NCBI GenBank assembly: GCA_028583605.1 | Contig: CM053328.1 | Location: forward strand, 1,787,507 to 1,851,506 | DNA: 64,000 nucleotides | Direction of reading: 5' to 3' | DNA from: Dastarcus helophoroides | Taxonomy: Eukaryota; Arthropoda; Insecta; Coleoptera; Bothrideridae | Part shown: positions 48,992 through 59,660 of the stretch, one piece after another | How positions within the stretch are numbered: the first letter of the stretch is position 1 | Layout: the number at the start of each line of letters is the position of its first letter | Translations under genes and position numbers: made by a program | The notes under the pieces: generated by a model | Told to the model about the DNA's origin: nothing | The model's input: the letters and a program-made list of their open reading frames with translations, nothing else | Databases searched by the model: none

Positions 48992-49117
48992 CATGGATAC
49001 TAGAAGAAGGATATTGGACTCCCGAACATAGATGGGATTCTACCTAATGAGGAACGAATATACATATATACATATACAGAAGGCAGCATCCTTCTTCTAG
49101 TCCTTCTAGAATCCATG
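48992..49117. repeat. Inverted repeat, 14 + 7 bp arms
   Basis: ACTAGAAGAAGGAT (48999-49012) pairs with ATCCTTCTTCTAGT (49088-49101), and CATGGAT (48992) with ATCCATG (49111), with a 9-nt bulge on the right arm. The 75-nt loop is unremarkable. Confidence 0.8.
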
Positions 49118-49383
49118 TTCTCAATAAAAATTACACAGAACGATTTATTTATCGCATTTTATATAAGCACACTATAGATTGTAGTCTAGATATTGCTAAC
49201 CCTGGCGAATCCGAGGCAAAACGCTGATTGTTAATAAAATAGAATTTTTTTCAACTTTTCTTCACACGTGCATTACAAATCTTCACCTATTTTCTCAAAA
49301 AAAAGTGGCACCTGTCTTATGAAATAAGTAAACTTTATCAACGCATGAAGAGGAGGGAAAAAAACAATAAAATCACCTAACTT

Positions 49384-49389
49384 TTTATT
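49384..49389 (-). promoter_or_regulatory. Polyadenylation signal of the mucin-like gene
   Basis: AATAAA on the minus strand, about 40 nt downstream of the predicted stop codon at 49429-49431. Confidence 0.5.
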
Positions 49390-49428
49390 AAACTCATCAT
49401 CAATACATAAATTCTAATTAAACATATT

Positions 49429-52400
49429 TTATAAATACCAAAACGAAAAAGGTTTTTCATAGTGGGTAGGCAAAGTTTTTACTTGATATTGGTGACTGTG
49501 CGGGACGTTGTAAAATGTCATAGCAGGCCACGGGTACGGGTTATACGGCTGTGGGTAATAACTTTCGTCATTGAAGTCATTCAAAGTTCCGGGAAAGTAT
49601 GTAGGTTTTTGAAAATGAATTTCAATTTTCTTCGGAGGTACTTTGTGCTTGTCTACCGAGACCCCATTATCCGTCGCTATATGAATCGAGATACCAACGT
49701 CTGGATTCTCACTTTCATGGTGCGAATGTATAGGTACATGTACTGGGGAGTTGGGGTGATGTTTCGGCTTATCTTGTGACTGGTATATCAGGTTGCATTT
49801 TCGTCTTATTTACTTCTGCATTATCTCCACCATGAAGCAGTAACAGATTTGTAACGTTTACCTCAGCTGAGTTTTCCAGATGAATGTTGTTCTCGATCGA
49901 GATCTTGTGTGCTGATTCTGTAGCAGTTTCGTGTAATGGTATCGACGTGTATAATTTTCCATGCTCGACAGCTTTTGTTTTCATGACCTCCGATGTTACT
50001 TCGGTACCATGCAAAGAGTGCTCTTCATTATTCTTAATTTCAACTGTTTCAGTGGAAGGAATGCTTGTAGCACTTTCCTCAGAATTTGTGGAAATCATTA
50101 CGTCTTTAACGACATAAGCTTCCGTGCTTGTATCATTATCAGCATCATGATCCAGATAACTAATAACAGTTGCAATCGAATCGGTTTCCTTAATGGTATT
50201 AAAAGGCTCAGGTAGCAGTGTTGAAGATTCATTATCGGATGATAACAAAGTTGAATTTGAAGTTTCACTCAAGCTGTTGGTATTGTCACTTTCCGATATT
50301 GACGTTTGGTTGTTGATTAGATCAGTAATCGTTTGTGTTATGTTGTTATCAGAGTTAATATCAAGTACTGTTTGATTCGACTCGGTTTTTGAAACTTCGG
50401 TGAGGTTGACCATGTTCTGTTCCATATCAGAATGCAACTCGTGTTCCTTTTCAAAGATATCAGTAACATTGCTGTGAACGTCCTCAGTAGAACTCAGGTC
50501 TTTATCACTGTGCGATAGTACATGTTCCGATCCCTCAGTTAAATTTACCTTGATTCGTGATCCAGTGTTTTCTGTTGTAGTAAGAATGTTTTCATCTAAC
50601 CTCACAGATGACGTTGCGATCGTACCGGATGTAGTTTGACTAAAATTGGCGTAACCTTCCGCATTTGCTGGCCACGGTTTTCCTAAAAAAGAAACCTTTA
50701 TTAATATTTTATTGACCAACATTAGAGGCCCTAAATCTACTCATTGATTCATTTAATCGTTGTCCAACTTTTAAAGTCTCTATGTTCCACTTGGGTCCCA
50801 TTAAAAATATTATATTTTTTTTTTAATTTTAATGCACAATTGAATAAAAAATGTCGTCTTTTTGAAATTTTTAATTTGAAAATTTCCCTTTTTTTTAAAT
50901 TTTGATCCCTTGAAAATATATACTTTTTACAAGGTTGGATTCTGTCTTAATTATGTTCAAAATTCCGCTTTTGTCAAAATTTAGAATTGTTTCAATATTT
51001 TATATATTCTGAAAATTCAGGTTTTTTTTCTTCAAAAATTCCGTTTTTTAATGTGACTGAAACATCTTTCTATTTTCAAAAATGTTTTAAACTTCCAATT
51101 TTTTTTGAAAATGTCATGGTTTCTGAATGGACCAAATTTTGCAAAACTTCGATTTTGTTTCAACATATCAATCTTTTCGAAAATTTCGACTCTTTTGAAA
51201 AACATCGATATCTTCGAAAAAAAAATCCAAAAGTTTTTGAAAAATGGTGCTAATTTACAAATAACGGAAAATAATAGTCAAGATTTTCCAAAACACTATA
51301 TTTTCGAAAAAAAATTTAGAATTTTGATTTTTTAAAAAATGCAATATCTTGACTCTTTTACTTTTTTTTGTAAATTAACACCACTTTTCTAAAACTTCTT
51401 CTGCTTCTTCCACCTCTTCTTCTTTTCCTCTTTCTTCTTCTTTTCCTTCTCCTTCTTCTCTTCCTTCTCCTTCTTCTTCTTCTTCTTCTTTTCTTTCTTC
51501 TTCTCCTTCCTTTTTATCTTTATTCTTCGTTTTCTTTTCTTTTCATCTTACTTCTTCGTCTTCTTCTCTTTCTTCTTCTCCTTCTTCTTTTCTTCTTCTT
51601 CTCCTTCCTTTTTGTCCTTATTCTTCGTTTTCTTCTTCTTCATCTTCTTCTCTTTCTTTTTCTTCTTCTTCTCCTGCTTCTTCTTCTCCTTGTTCTTCTC
51701 CTTCCTTTTCTCCTTTTTCTTCTCCCTCTTTTCTCCTTACTTTTTCTTCTTCTTCTTCTCCTTCTTCTAATTCTTCCTTTTTTTCCTCTTCTTTTTCTCC
51801 TCCTTCTTCTTCTCCTTCTTCTTTTTCTTTTCCCTCTCCTTCTTTTTTCTTTCCTCTTCTCTTCTTTTTTACTTCTTCTTCTTTTCTTTTCCTCTTTTTA
51901 CTTCTCATTCTTTTCTTCATCCTTCTTCTTTTCTCCTTCTTTTTCTCTTTCTCTTCTTCTTATTTCTTCTTCTTCCTTTTTCTCCTTTCTTCTTCTTCTA
52001 TTCTTTCTTTCTCCTTTCTTCTCCTTTTCTTCTTCTCTTCTCCTTCTCTTTCTTCTTTCTTTCTTTTTTCTTTCTATCCTCTTTTCTTTTCTTTCTTTTC
52101 TCCTTCTTCCTTCTTTTCTTCTCTTCTTTTCTCTATCTTCTTCTTCTTCTTTTCCTTCTTCTTTTCTTCCTCCTTTTCTCTTCTTCTCTCTCTTCTTTCT
52201 TCTTCTCTCCTTCTTTTTCTCTTCTTCTCTCTTCTTTCCTTCTTTCCTTCTTTCCTCTTCTTCTCTTCTCTCTTTCTTCTTTCTTCTTACTTCTCTTTTT
52301 CTCCTTCTCTCCTTTCTCTTCTTCTCTTTTCTTCTTCTCTTTTTCCTGTTCTTCTCCCCTTCTTTTTCCTCTTTCCTTTCTTTTTTCCTTCTCTTTTTAT

Positions 52401-55400
52401 TCTTCTCTTCCTTTTCCTTCTCCTCTCTTCTCCTTTTCTTTCTTCTTTTCCTCTTCTTCTTCTTCGTCTTCTCCTTTTTTCCTCTCTCTCTTCTAATTCT
52501 TTCTTTTCTCCTTCTTCTTTTTCCTCTCCTCCTTCTTTTTTCTTATCCTTCTTTTTCCTTTTTCCCCTTCTCCTTTTTTCTTCTCTCCTTCTTATTTTTC
52601 TACTTCTTCTTCTCCTTATTCTTCTCCTTCTTCTTCTCCTCATCCTCCTTCTTTTTCTTCTTCCTCTTATTTTTCTCCTTTTTCTTCTATTTTTCCTTCT
52701 TCTTATCCTTCCTTTTTCCTTCTTTATCTCCTTCCTTTTTCTTCTTCTTCTCTTTATTCTTTTTTCTCCTCCTTCTTCTCTTTATTCTTCTTTTTCTTCC
52801 TACTTCTCCTTTTTCATCTCTTTCTTATTTTTTCTTCTTCCTCTTCTACTTTTTGTTTCCTCCTCTCTTCCTCTTTTTCTCCTTCTTTTTTCTTCTCCTC
52901 CTCTTCTTTTTCTATCCTTCTTCTCTTTTTTTTCCTCCTCCTTCTTTTCTTCCTTCTCTCTTCCTTTTTCTCCTCCTCCTTCTTCTCCTCTTTCCTTTTA
53001 TTCTTCTTCTCCTCCTCTTCCCTTTTCTTCTCCTCCTCCTCCTTCTTCTTCTAATTCTTCTTTCTCATCTTCTTTTTCTCCTTCTGCTTCTTCTTGTCCT
53101 TCCTTTTTTCCTTCTTCTCTTCCTTTTTTTATCCTTTTCCTCCTTCTTTTTCTTATCCTTCTTCTATTTCTTTTTCTTCTCCTCCTCCTTCTTCTCTTTC
53201 TTCTTTTCCTTCTTCTTCCTTTTTCTCCTTCTTCTTTTTCTTCTCCTTCTTATTTTTCTTCTTCTCCTTCTTCTCCTCTCTTCCTCTTCCTCTTCTTCTT
53301 CTCCTTCTTCTTTTTCTTCTCCTTTTTTTCTTATCCTTCTCCTTCCTTTTTCTCCTCCTTCCCCTCCTTCTTTTTTCTTCTCCTCCTTATTTTTCTTCAT
53401 CTTTTTCTACTTCTTCTTCTCCTCTTTCCTTTTATTCTTCTTCTCCTTCTCCTCTTCCTCTTCCCTTTTTTTCTCCTCCTCCTCCTCCTTTTTCTTCTAA
53501 TTCTTCTTTTTCTCCTTCTCCTTGTCCTTCCTTTTTTTACTTCTTCTTATCCTCCTTTTTCTTATCCTGCTTCTTTTTCTTTCTCTTCTCTTCCTCCTTC
53601 TCTTTATGCTTCTCCTTCTTATTTTTCTTCTTCTTTTTCTTCTTCTTCTCCTTCTTTTTCTGTTCTCTTTCTTCTCCTCCTCTTCCTTCTTTTTCTTCTC
53701 TCCTTCTTCTTCTCCTCCTTCTTCTTCTCCTTCCTTTTTTCCTTCTTCTTCTCCTTCTATTTTTTCTCCTTTTTTTTCTTCTTCTATTCCTTCTCCTCCT
53801 CCTCCTCCTTCTTTTTGTTTTTTCCTTCTTTTTCTCCTTCTTCTCCTTCTTCTTCCTCTCTTTCTCCTTCTTCTTCTTCTTCTCCCCTTCTTCTTCTTCT
53901 CCCCCTTCTTTTTCTTCTTCTTCTTCTCCCCTTTCTTCTTTTTCTATATTTTCTGAGGTAAGTATCTCAACCTGTTCTGGTCTTGAAGCCTCTTGTTCTT
54001 CTGATGTCCAACTTCGCTTTTTTTGAAAATATCGATGTTTTTCAAATTTGCACAATTTTTCAAAATTGTCCCTCTTTTTGAAATTTTCAACTTTTCATAA
54101 TTTCGACTTATTTAAAAATTTAAATGTTTTGAAAATTTTATCTTTTGAAAATCCTGACTTTTTTGAAATTTTTAACTGTTTACGAAAGTTGAGACAACTT
54201 TCAATTTTTCATTTTTTTAATTTTCCACCTTTTTTAAAATTTGAACTTCTTTTCGAAAATTTCGGATCTTTAAAATCTTGACTTTGTTATTCAAAATTGG
54301 GCCTTTCTTTAATTCGCCTGTTATTGAAGATTTTGATTTTTTCGAAAATTTGAAGTTTTTTGAAAATTGTGTTTACAAAATTTAGGATTTTTTTGTAAAA
54401 CTTTTCAATATTCTAACTTTTTGATGCCTTTTTGAAAATTTCGACCTTTTTTGACATTTGGACTTTTTTTAAAAATTTCGACTTTCTGAATATTTCGACT
54501 TTTTTTTGAAAATTGTGATATTTTTGGAAATATTTCAACTTTTCAGCATCTACATTTTTCGACAATATCTGGTTTTTTTGGAAAATCGTGACCTGCTTTT
54601 TCCATTTTTCTAAAACTAGCGACATTTTTCAAAAACCTCGATTTTTTTTGGAATATATCTAAATTTCGAAAATTTTTTAAAATTGTTTCGTTTTTGAAAC
54701 TTTCGTCTTTTAAAAATTTCGACATTTTTGAAAATAATTCAAATGTCTTAGAAATGTCGACTTTTTAAAACATTGACCTTTTTTTAAAAATCTCAACTGT
54801 ATGAAAATTTCAACAATTTTCGAAATTTTTAATTTTTGACTTTTTTCAAAATTTTAATTTCTCTTTGAAAATTTCGATTCTTTAAAATCTTGAATTTGTT
54901 ATTAAAAATTAGGCCTTTCCTTATCTCGCCTGTTTTTTAAAATAATGATTTTTTCGAAAATTTGAATTCCTTTGAAAATTTCGTTCACAAAATTTAGTGT
55001 TTTTTATAAAACTTTTAAATATCCCAACTTTTCGATGCTTTTTTGAAAATTTCGACTTTTTTGGACATTTCGACTTTTTTTGAAAATTGCGATATTTTTG
55101 GAAATATTTCAACTTTTCAACATCAAAATTTTTCCGAAAATATCTGGCGTTTTGGAAAATCTTGACTCGCTTTTTCCATTTTTCTAAATTAGCGACAGTT
55201 TTCAAAAACCTGAATTTTTTGGAATATATAGATGTTTTCCAAATTTCGAAAATTTTTCAAAATTGTTCCGTTTTTGAAACTCGTATTTTCAAAATTTCGA
55301 ATTTTTTGAAAATTCAAACGTTTTAGAAATTTTGACTTTTTAAAATCTTGACCTTTTTTTGAAACTCCTAAATAGGTTTTGGTTATTTGTCAAAAAATAG

Positions 55401-57362
55401 GTTTGCTGGTATTAGAATTATTATTTAAAGTTCTACCCTTCGCGAGTGGATTAAACTTAAAAAAAAATGACCAATTGAATATACTGTAATTAAAGAGTTA
55501 AACGGTCGCCTATTTGTTTCAAAATAAGAACCATAACAGACAAGGATTTTTAAATTAAAGAGCATTTTTTCCACTTTTCGAAAAAATATTTAAGTACCCA
55601 AGCAACACTGAATGGTATATAAACGTTTTGTGAACTTAAAATAAACGCAATTTTAATTTAATAAACGTTTATTATACTAATCAATGTTGCTTGGGTATTT
55701 CAAGAAATTTCGAGGTTATGACGATTTTTCTATTAAGCTATAATGTGTTAATGTGGGTTTAGATGTTACATCGGTCAGTAGTAAAATTCTCTGGCGAATC
55801 ACACGTTATCGAAAATTTAAAGAGCTCGTAGCGACGATCGGTGGACGGTCGACGGTGACGGCAGGTCAACAGATTTGCTTTATGGTGGAATTTTACGGAA
55901 CGACTTCTCAAAATTTCTCGAAATATACTTTTGACATGCTCTTCCACTGAGAATCATTACCTGATATTTTTTTATGTATTAAAAAAAATAGTCCCAAAAC
56001 GAAGAGGCCTATTAAAAAATAATTTACATTATTGAGTTCTATGAGAAAACCTGGAATAGTTTTGATCAAATATGTTAACCGGAAAGGAGTTACAGCGTGA
56101 CCTTTTCCAAAATATTAAATTCTCTAAAATTGTGCTAAAACGGAAAAAGATATAACATAGTTTTGAAATTTTAAATATTCAATTCAGAAACAAATTGCAT
56201 GTTAAATTACAACTATAATATAAACATTGCTAAACCAATCAATAATGTAAACAATTTTACGGAATTGGGTGCACGATTTTTGTTTTGTGATTTTTAAGAA
56301 TAACAAAAGGTCAGTGAACCATGACAATCAGCAAGATTCACGGCTGTATACATTGTTTACATAGCAACCTATGTAATTAAGCATTCCTAATTATGTTCCT
56401 TATTATGTTAAGACTCCAAATACTTTATTTAGTTATTTCATCAAAATCAATAATCAATTTTATTTTATCAATTACGTTAGCTTGCAAAAAAAGAGTATTT
56501 TACTATTATACCACAATTTTGGTGGAACAGACTGGTCCTTGGTTATCTTCAAAAATTGAAACACAGAACTTGTCCCCTGAAACCAAAAAAAGAGTAAAAA
56601 ACACAGCAGAGGTTGCTCTAACGCGTTTCGATAGCCAAGTTATCATCTTCAGAGTATTTCTCTGAAGATGACAGCTTGGCTATCTGGTTTGCAGTGTTTT
56701 TTAATCTTTCTTGGGTTCAGGGGACCAAATTTGTATTTCAATTTTTATCATACCATGAAAAAATCAGCTGCTTTCATAATTTTTAAACTCTATTAACAAT
56801 AAACACAACAAAGAAGAAGAAGAATTCCACACAATAAGGGTGAAACATTTACCTGGTTTAACAATTTGCCCAACGTTGCTTCCGGGAGATGGGTGATAGA
56901 AAGGTCTCATGGGTTTGTATTCGAGCGAAATTGCAGGGGGCACCTCAGCCCTTAGTGGCAGTTCATCTAAAATTTACATAAACGCCTCAGTCATAAAATC
57001 AAATAGATAACTCGTACAGTTATAATGCATAAATTTTATCAATAAATATAAAGAGTAGATGAATGTTTAACTTGGTGAAGTTATGGTAGGGGTTAAAAAT
57101 ATCAATAAGTAAGTGTTCACCTGAAAGGAAAAATTCAGAACTTTCGTCACTTTTGGAATCTTCCTCGGATATTGCAGCATCCTTTATCATCCTTGGGTCA
57201 CTGTGCTCTGTAAAAGAAACGGGAATCACTAATACAAATCACGATCGGTGCACTAAATATAAATATAAAAGTACCTAAATTGCCTTGCAAAGTGTAACTA
57301 ATATACTGACTGAAGCAGAAAAGCAATAAATAGAATTTGCTTAATTTAAAATTGCTTTGCAT
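49429..57362 (-). CDS. Secreted Ser/Thr/Asn-rich mucin-like protein, five exons
   Basis: Exons on the minus strand: 57362-57275, 57207-57121, 56966-56853, 50682-49862 and 49779-49429. All introns are GT-AG (donors GTACTT, GTGAAC, GTAAAT, GTAAAC); the first three are phase 1 and the last phase 0. Total 1461 nt, 486 residues. Residues 1-25 form a signal peptide (hydrophobic FYLLLFCFSQYIS). The N-terminal part is acidic (SEEDSKSDESSEFF), then Pro-rich. Exon 4 is a Ser/Thr/Asn/Glu-rich domain with about nine N-glycosylation sequons (NFS, NLT, NVT, NQT, NIT, NST). The last exon is His/Pro/Tyr-rich (YYPQPYNPYPWP) and ends PFSFWYL. I do not recognise the family; an extracellular glycoprotein is the safe reading. 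Without the last 82-nt intron exon 4 stops at once after PDIPVTR. Intron 3 (6.2 kb) holds a 2.5-kb pyrimidine tract, AT satellite and two MITEs. Confidence 0.75.
50810..51390. repeat. Degenerate AT satellite, T-rich (in intron 3)
   Basis: TTTTCGAAAATTTCGACTCTTTTG-like text, the same satellite as elsewhere. Confidence 0.75.
51396..53945. repeat. Homopyrimidine (CTT/CTCCTT) tract, about 2.5 kb
   Basis: The plus strand is almost entirely C and T, dominated by CTTCTT, TTTTTCTTC and CTCCTT words with no strict unit; A and G are rare. It lies in intron 3 of the mucin-like gene, so that pre-mRNA would carry 2.5 kb of GAA/GGA-rich purine sequence. Long Phe/Leu/Ser or Lys/Glu/Arg frames in all registers are spurious. 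Confidence 0.95.
54010..55380. repeat. Degenerate AT satellite with a 600-bp duplication (in intron 3)
   Basis: The passage from GGCCTTTCTTTAATTCGCC (54300) to about 54780 is repeated, diverged, from 54913 to about 55370 (GGCCTTTCCTTATCTCGCC). Shared landmarks are AACTTTTCAGCATC/AACTTTTCAACATC and CTTTTTCCATTTTTCTAAA. Offset is about 610 bp. Confidence 0.8.
55597..55695. mobile_element. 99-bp Tc1/mariner-type MITE
   Basis: Termini CCCAAGCAACACTGA and TCAATGTTGCTTGGG are inverted repeats with one mismatch, flanked by TA on both sides (55595-55596 and 55696-55697). The interior is AT-rich with inverted AAACGTTT-type words (ATAAACG). Confidence 0.75.
55700..56515. other. Unique intronic DNA
   Basis: Part of intron 3 of the mucin-like gene. 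A short open frame on both strands around 55755-55950 shows no recognisable domain. Confidence 0.45.
56518..56748. mobile_element. F1 foldback element, compact copy 8
   Basis: Left end TTTTGGTGGAACAGACTGG, right end ATTTGTATTTCAATTTTT. The loop is only AGTATT. The module CTGAAGATGACAGCTTGG is interrupted after GCTATC, where the GAAACGCG and CAACC part is deleted. Its right end is 105 bp from exon 3 of the mucin-like gene. Confidence 0.8.
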
Positions 57363-57492
57363 CGTGGCACACAAACATCAGTCGATTGTCGCGTCTACTT
57401 GAAAAGTATTTGGTATTCACCGTGTTACGGTCTTTACTGGATGGAAAAACCAAGGTGTACATTCATAAACTGCAGATAAAACAAAAACAAAT

Positions 57493-57735
57493 TTAATAAC
57501 CTGTTCTTCTCCGGTATGTTGAGGCTTTGGATTCATTAGCAACTTCTATCAAAGTGTCGTTAATGGTCACGGGTCCTCATCATCGATATCTACCGTTAAC
57601 GCGATCCGTTTCAAAGAAATAAACGTTTCAAAACATACCTCGACCGCAAAAGATGACGATTTTTCGATCCTCTTCATCGGAACTTTGAAGGGTCACGATG
57701 TCGGTCAATTTAAAGCAAAGTTGCGTGTCTTGGGT
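57493..57735 (-). CDS. Possible two-exon end of an unidentified gene
   Basis: The minus strand is open from about 57735 to a CGAG|GTATGT donor (57639/57638), reading TQLCFKLTDIVTLQSSDEED and KIVIFCGR. A 63-nt intron with acceptor GATGATGAG joins it in phase 1 to GPVTINDTLIEVANESKAS (from 57575), ending RRRTGY and TAA (57495-57493). The FCG.....I...L.EV.NES pattern is faintly like the end of a CUB domain, which is only a guess. The acceptor lacks a pyrimidine tract, there is no visible start, and the upstream exon would have to lie beyond the CAGT array. It could equally be 5' noncoding sequence of the mucin-like gene, whose ATG is only 131 nt downstream. Confidence 0.3.
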
Positions 57736-57893
57736 GCAAAAAAAGTTTGAAACGAAGTTAGTTGAAGGTGGAGATTTTAATTGAGAAGCTGAATAATTTT
57801 TCGAAAAATTTCCGACCTCTTAGTGCTCACCTACGTATTACGGGGAATATCTGCGTGAAATTTCACGTTCTTAGACCCACTGGTACTTTATTT

Positions 57894-58873
57894 GTCAGTC
57901 AGTCAGTCCGTCAGTCCGTCAGTCAGTCAGTCAGTTAATCAGTCCGTCAGTCAGTCAGTCAGATAGTCAGTTAGTCAGTCCGTCAGTCACTTAGTCAATC
58001 AGTCAGTCAGTCAGTTAATCAGTCCGTCAGTCAGTCAGTCAGTTAGTCAGTCAGTCAGTCAGTCAGTCAGTTAGTCAGTCAGTCAGTTAATCAGTCCGTC
58101 AGTCAGTCAGTCAGACAGTCAGTTAGTCAGTCCGTCAGTCACTTAGTCAATGAGTCAGTCAGTCAGTTAATCAGTCCGTTAGTCAGTCAGTCAGTCAGTC
58201 AGTCAGTCAGTCAGTCAGACAGTCAGTCAGTCAGTTAGTCAGTCAGTCAGTTAATCAGTCCGTCAGTCAGTCAGACAGTCAGTTAGTCAGTCCGTCAGTC
58301 ACTTAGTCAATGAGTCAGTCAGTCATTAATCAGTCCGTCAGTCAGTCAGACAGTCAGTTAGTCAGTCCGTCAGTTACTTAGTCAATCAGTCAGTCAGTCA
58401 GTTAATCAGTCAGTCAGTTAGTCAGTCAGTCAGTTAATCAGTCCGTCAGTCAGTCAGTCAGACAGTCAGTTAGTCAATCCGTCAGTCACTTAGTCAATGA
58501 GTCAGTCAGTCAGTTAATCAGTCCGTCAGTCAGTCAGTCAGTCAGTCAGTCAGTCAGTTAGTCAGTCAGTCAGACAGTCAGTCAGTCAGTCAGTTAGTCA
58601 GTCAGTCAGTTAATCAGTCCGTCAGTCAGTCAGGCAGTCAGTTAGTCAGTCCGTCAGTCACTTAGTCAATGAGTCAGTCAGTCATTAATCAGTCCGTCAG
58701 TCTGTCAGTCAGTCAGACAGTCAGTTAGTCAGTCCGTCAGTCACTTAGTCAATGAGTCAGTCAGTCATTAATCAGTCCGTCAGTCAGTCAGTCAGTCAGT
58801 CAGTCAGTCAGTCAGTCAGTCAGTCAGTCAGTCAGTCAGTAAGTTAATCAGTCCGTCAGTCAGTCAGTCAGAC
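57894..58873. repeat. (CAGT)n array with patterned variants, about 1 kb
   Basis: CAGT repeats with recurring variant phrases: TTAATCAGTCCGTCAG, CAGACAGTCAGTTAGTCAG and CACTTAGTCAATGAGTCAG. The phrases recur at irregular 77-174-bp intervals, so the array grew by unequal duplication of larger blocks after the variants arose. Confidence 0.95.
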
Positions 58874-58884
58874 ATTGTTTTAAA

Positions 58885-59550
58885 GACCAATTATTTATTT
58901 TTAAAATTTCGACCATTTGAAATATCAACTTTTTTATTTTTAAAATTTCGTTTTTTTCAACATTTCGACGTTTGAAAATGTCCGTCAGTCAGAGATTTAT
59001 TAAGTAGAAGCAGCTGTTTTAAAAACCAATTTTTTATTTTTAAAATTTCGACCATTTAAAATATCAATTTTTTTATTTTTAAAATTTCGTTTTTTTCAAC
59101 ATTTCGACTTTTGAAAACTTTGACTTTTTTAAATTTCCCAAGTTCTGTCAACGTTTCTCTTTTTTTAATAATATGCGTAACTAGCTAGTCGAGCCTTCGT
59201 TAAAGAAGAGATTCTTAGGTTACCTTTTTCAAAATTCTGACTTTTTTTTGAAGAATGCGATTTTTATTGTGCGACTTGTTTTCAAAATTTCGACATGTTA
59301 AAAAAATATTCACTTTTATGAAAATGTCGATCTTTGTTCGTTTGACTTTCAAAACTTCAGCGTTTTCTCGAGATTTATTTAATTTTGAAATATTGGACTT
59401 TTTTCGAAATTTTGAAGATGAAAATTTCAACTTCTTTCTGGCTTTTTTGTATCGATTTCGATTTTTTCAAGCTTTTCAGTTTTTTGTGGTAATTATCGTC
59501 TTCATTAAAATTTTTTTTTTTTGGAAACTTTTTTTCAATTTGGTTTTCAA
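58885..59550. repeat. Degenerate AT satellite with a 129-bp duplication
   Basis: The passage ATTTATTTTTAAAATTTCGAC ... CATTTCGAC at 58894-58975 is repeated at 59023-59107, with CAGT-array remnants (GTCCGTCAGTCAG, 58980) between the copies, so satellite and array were duplicated together. Confidence 0.75.
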
Positions 59551-59555
59551 TAATT

Positions 59556-59660
59556 TGGTGGAACGGTCTTTGGTTATCTTTAAAAATTGAAATACAAATC
59601 TTGTCCCTTGAAACCAAAAAAGATTAAAGGGGACAAGATTCGTATTTCAATTTACGTTTT
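59556..59660. mobile_element. F1 foldback element, minimal internally deleted copy 9
   Basis: Outer left arm (TTTGGTGGAACGGTC, TTGGTTATCTTTAAAAATTG, CTTGTCCCTTGAAACC) runs directly into the outer right arm (GGGGACAAGATTCGTATTTC). It resembles copy 3 at 12672 but with a different deletion point. Confidence 0.75.

Noticed and set aside
51618..54055. Lys/Glu/Arg-rich minus frames and Phe/Leu/Ser-rich plus frames, up to 310 codons
   Set aside because: Products of the homopyrimidine tract, overlapping in several registers, inside an intron.
57417..57469. A third exon (VYECTPWFFHPVKTVTR) after 57501 with a good TTTTATCTGCAG acceptor
   Set aside because: The intron would be only 31 nt, too short for normal splicing, so the frame was ended at the TAA at 57495-57493.
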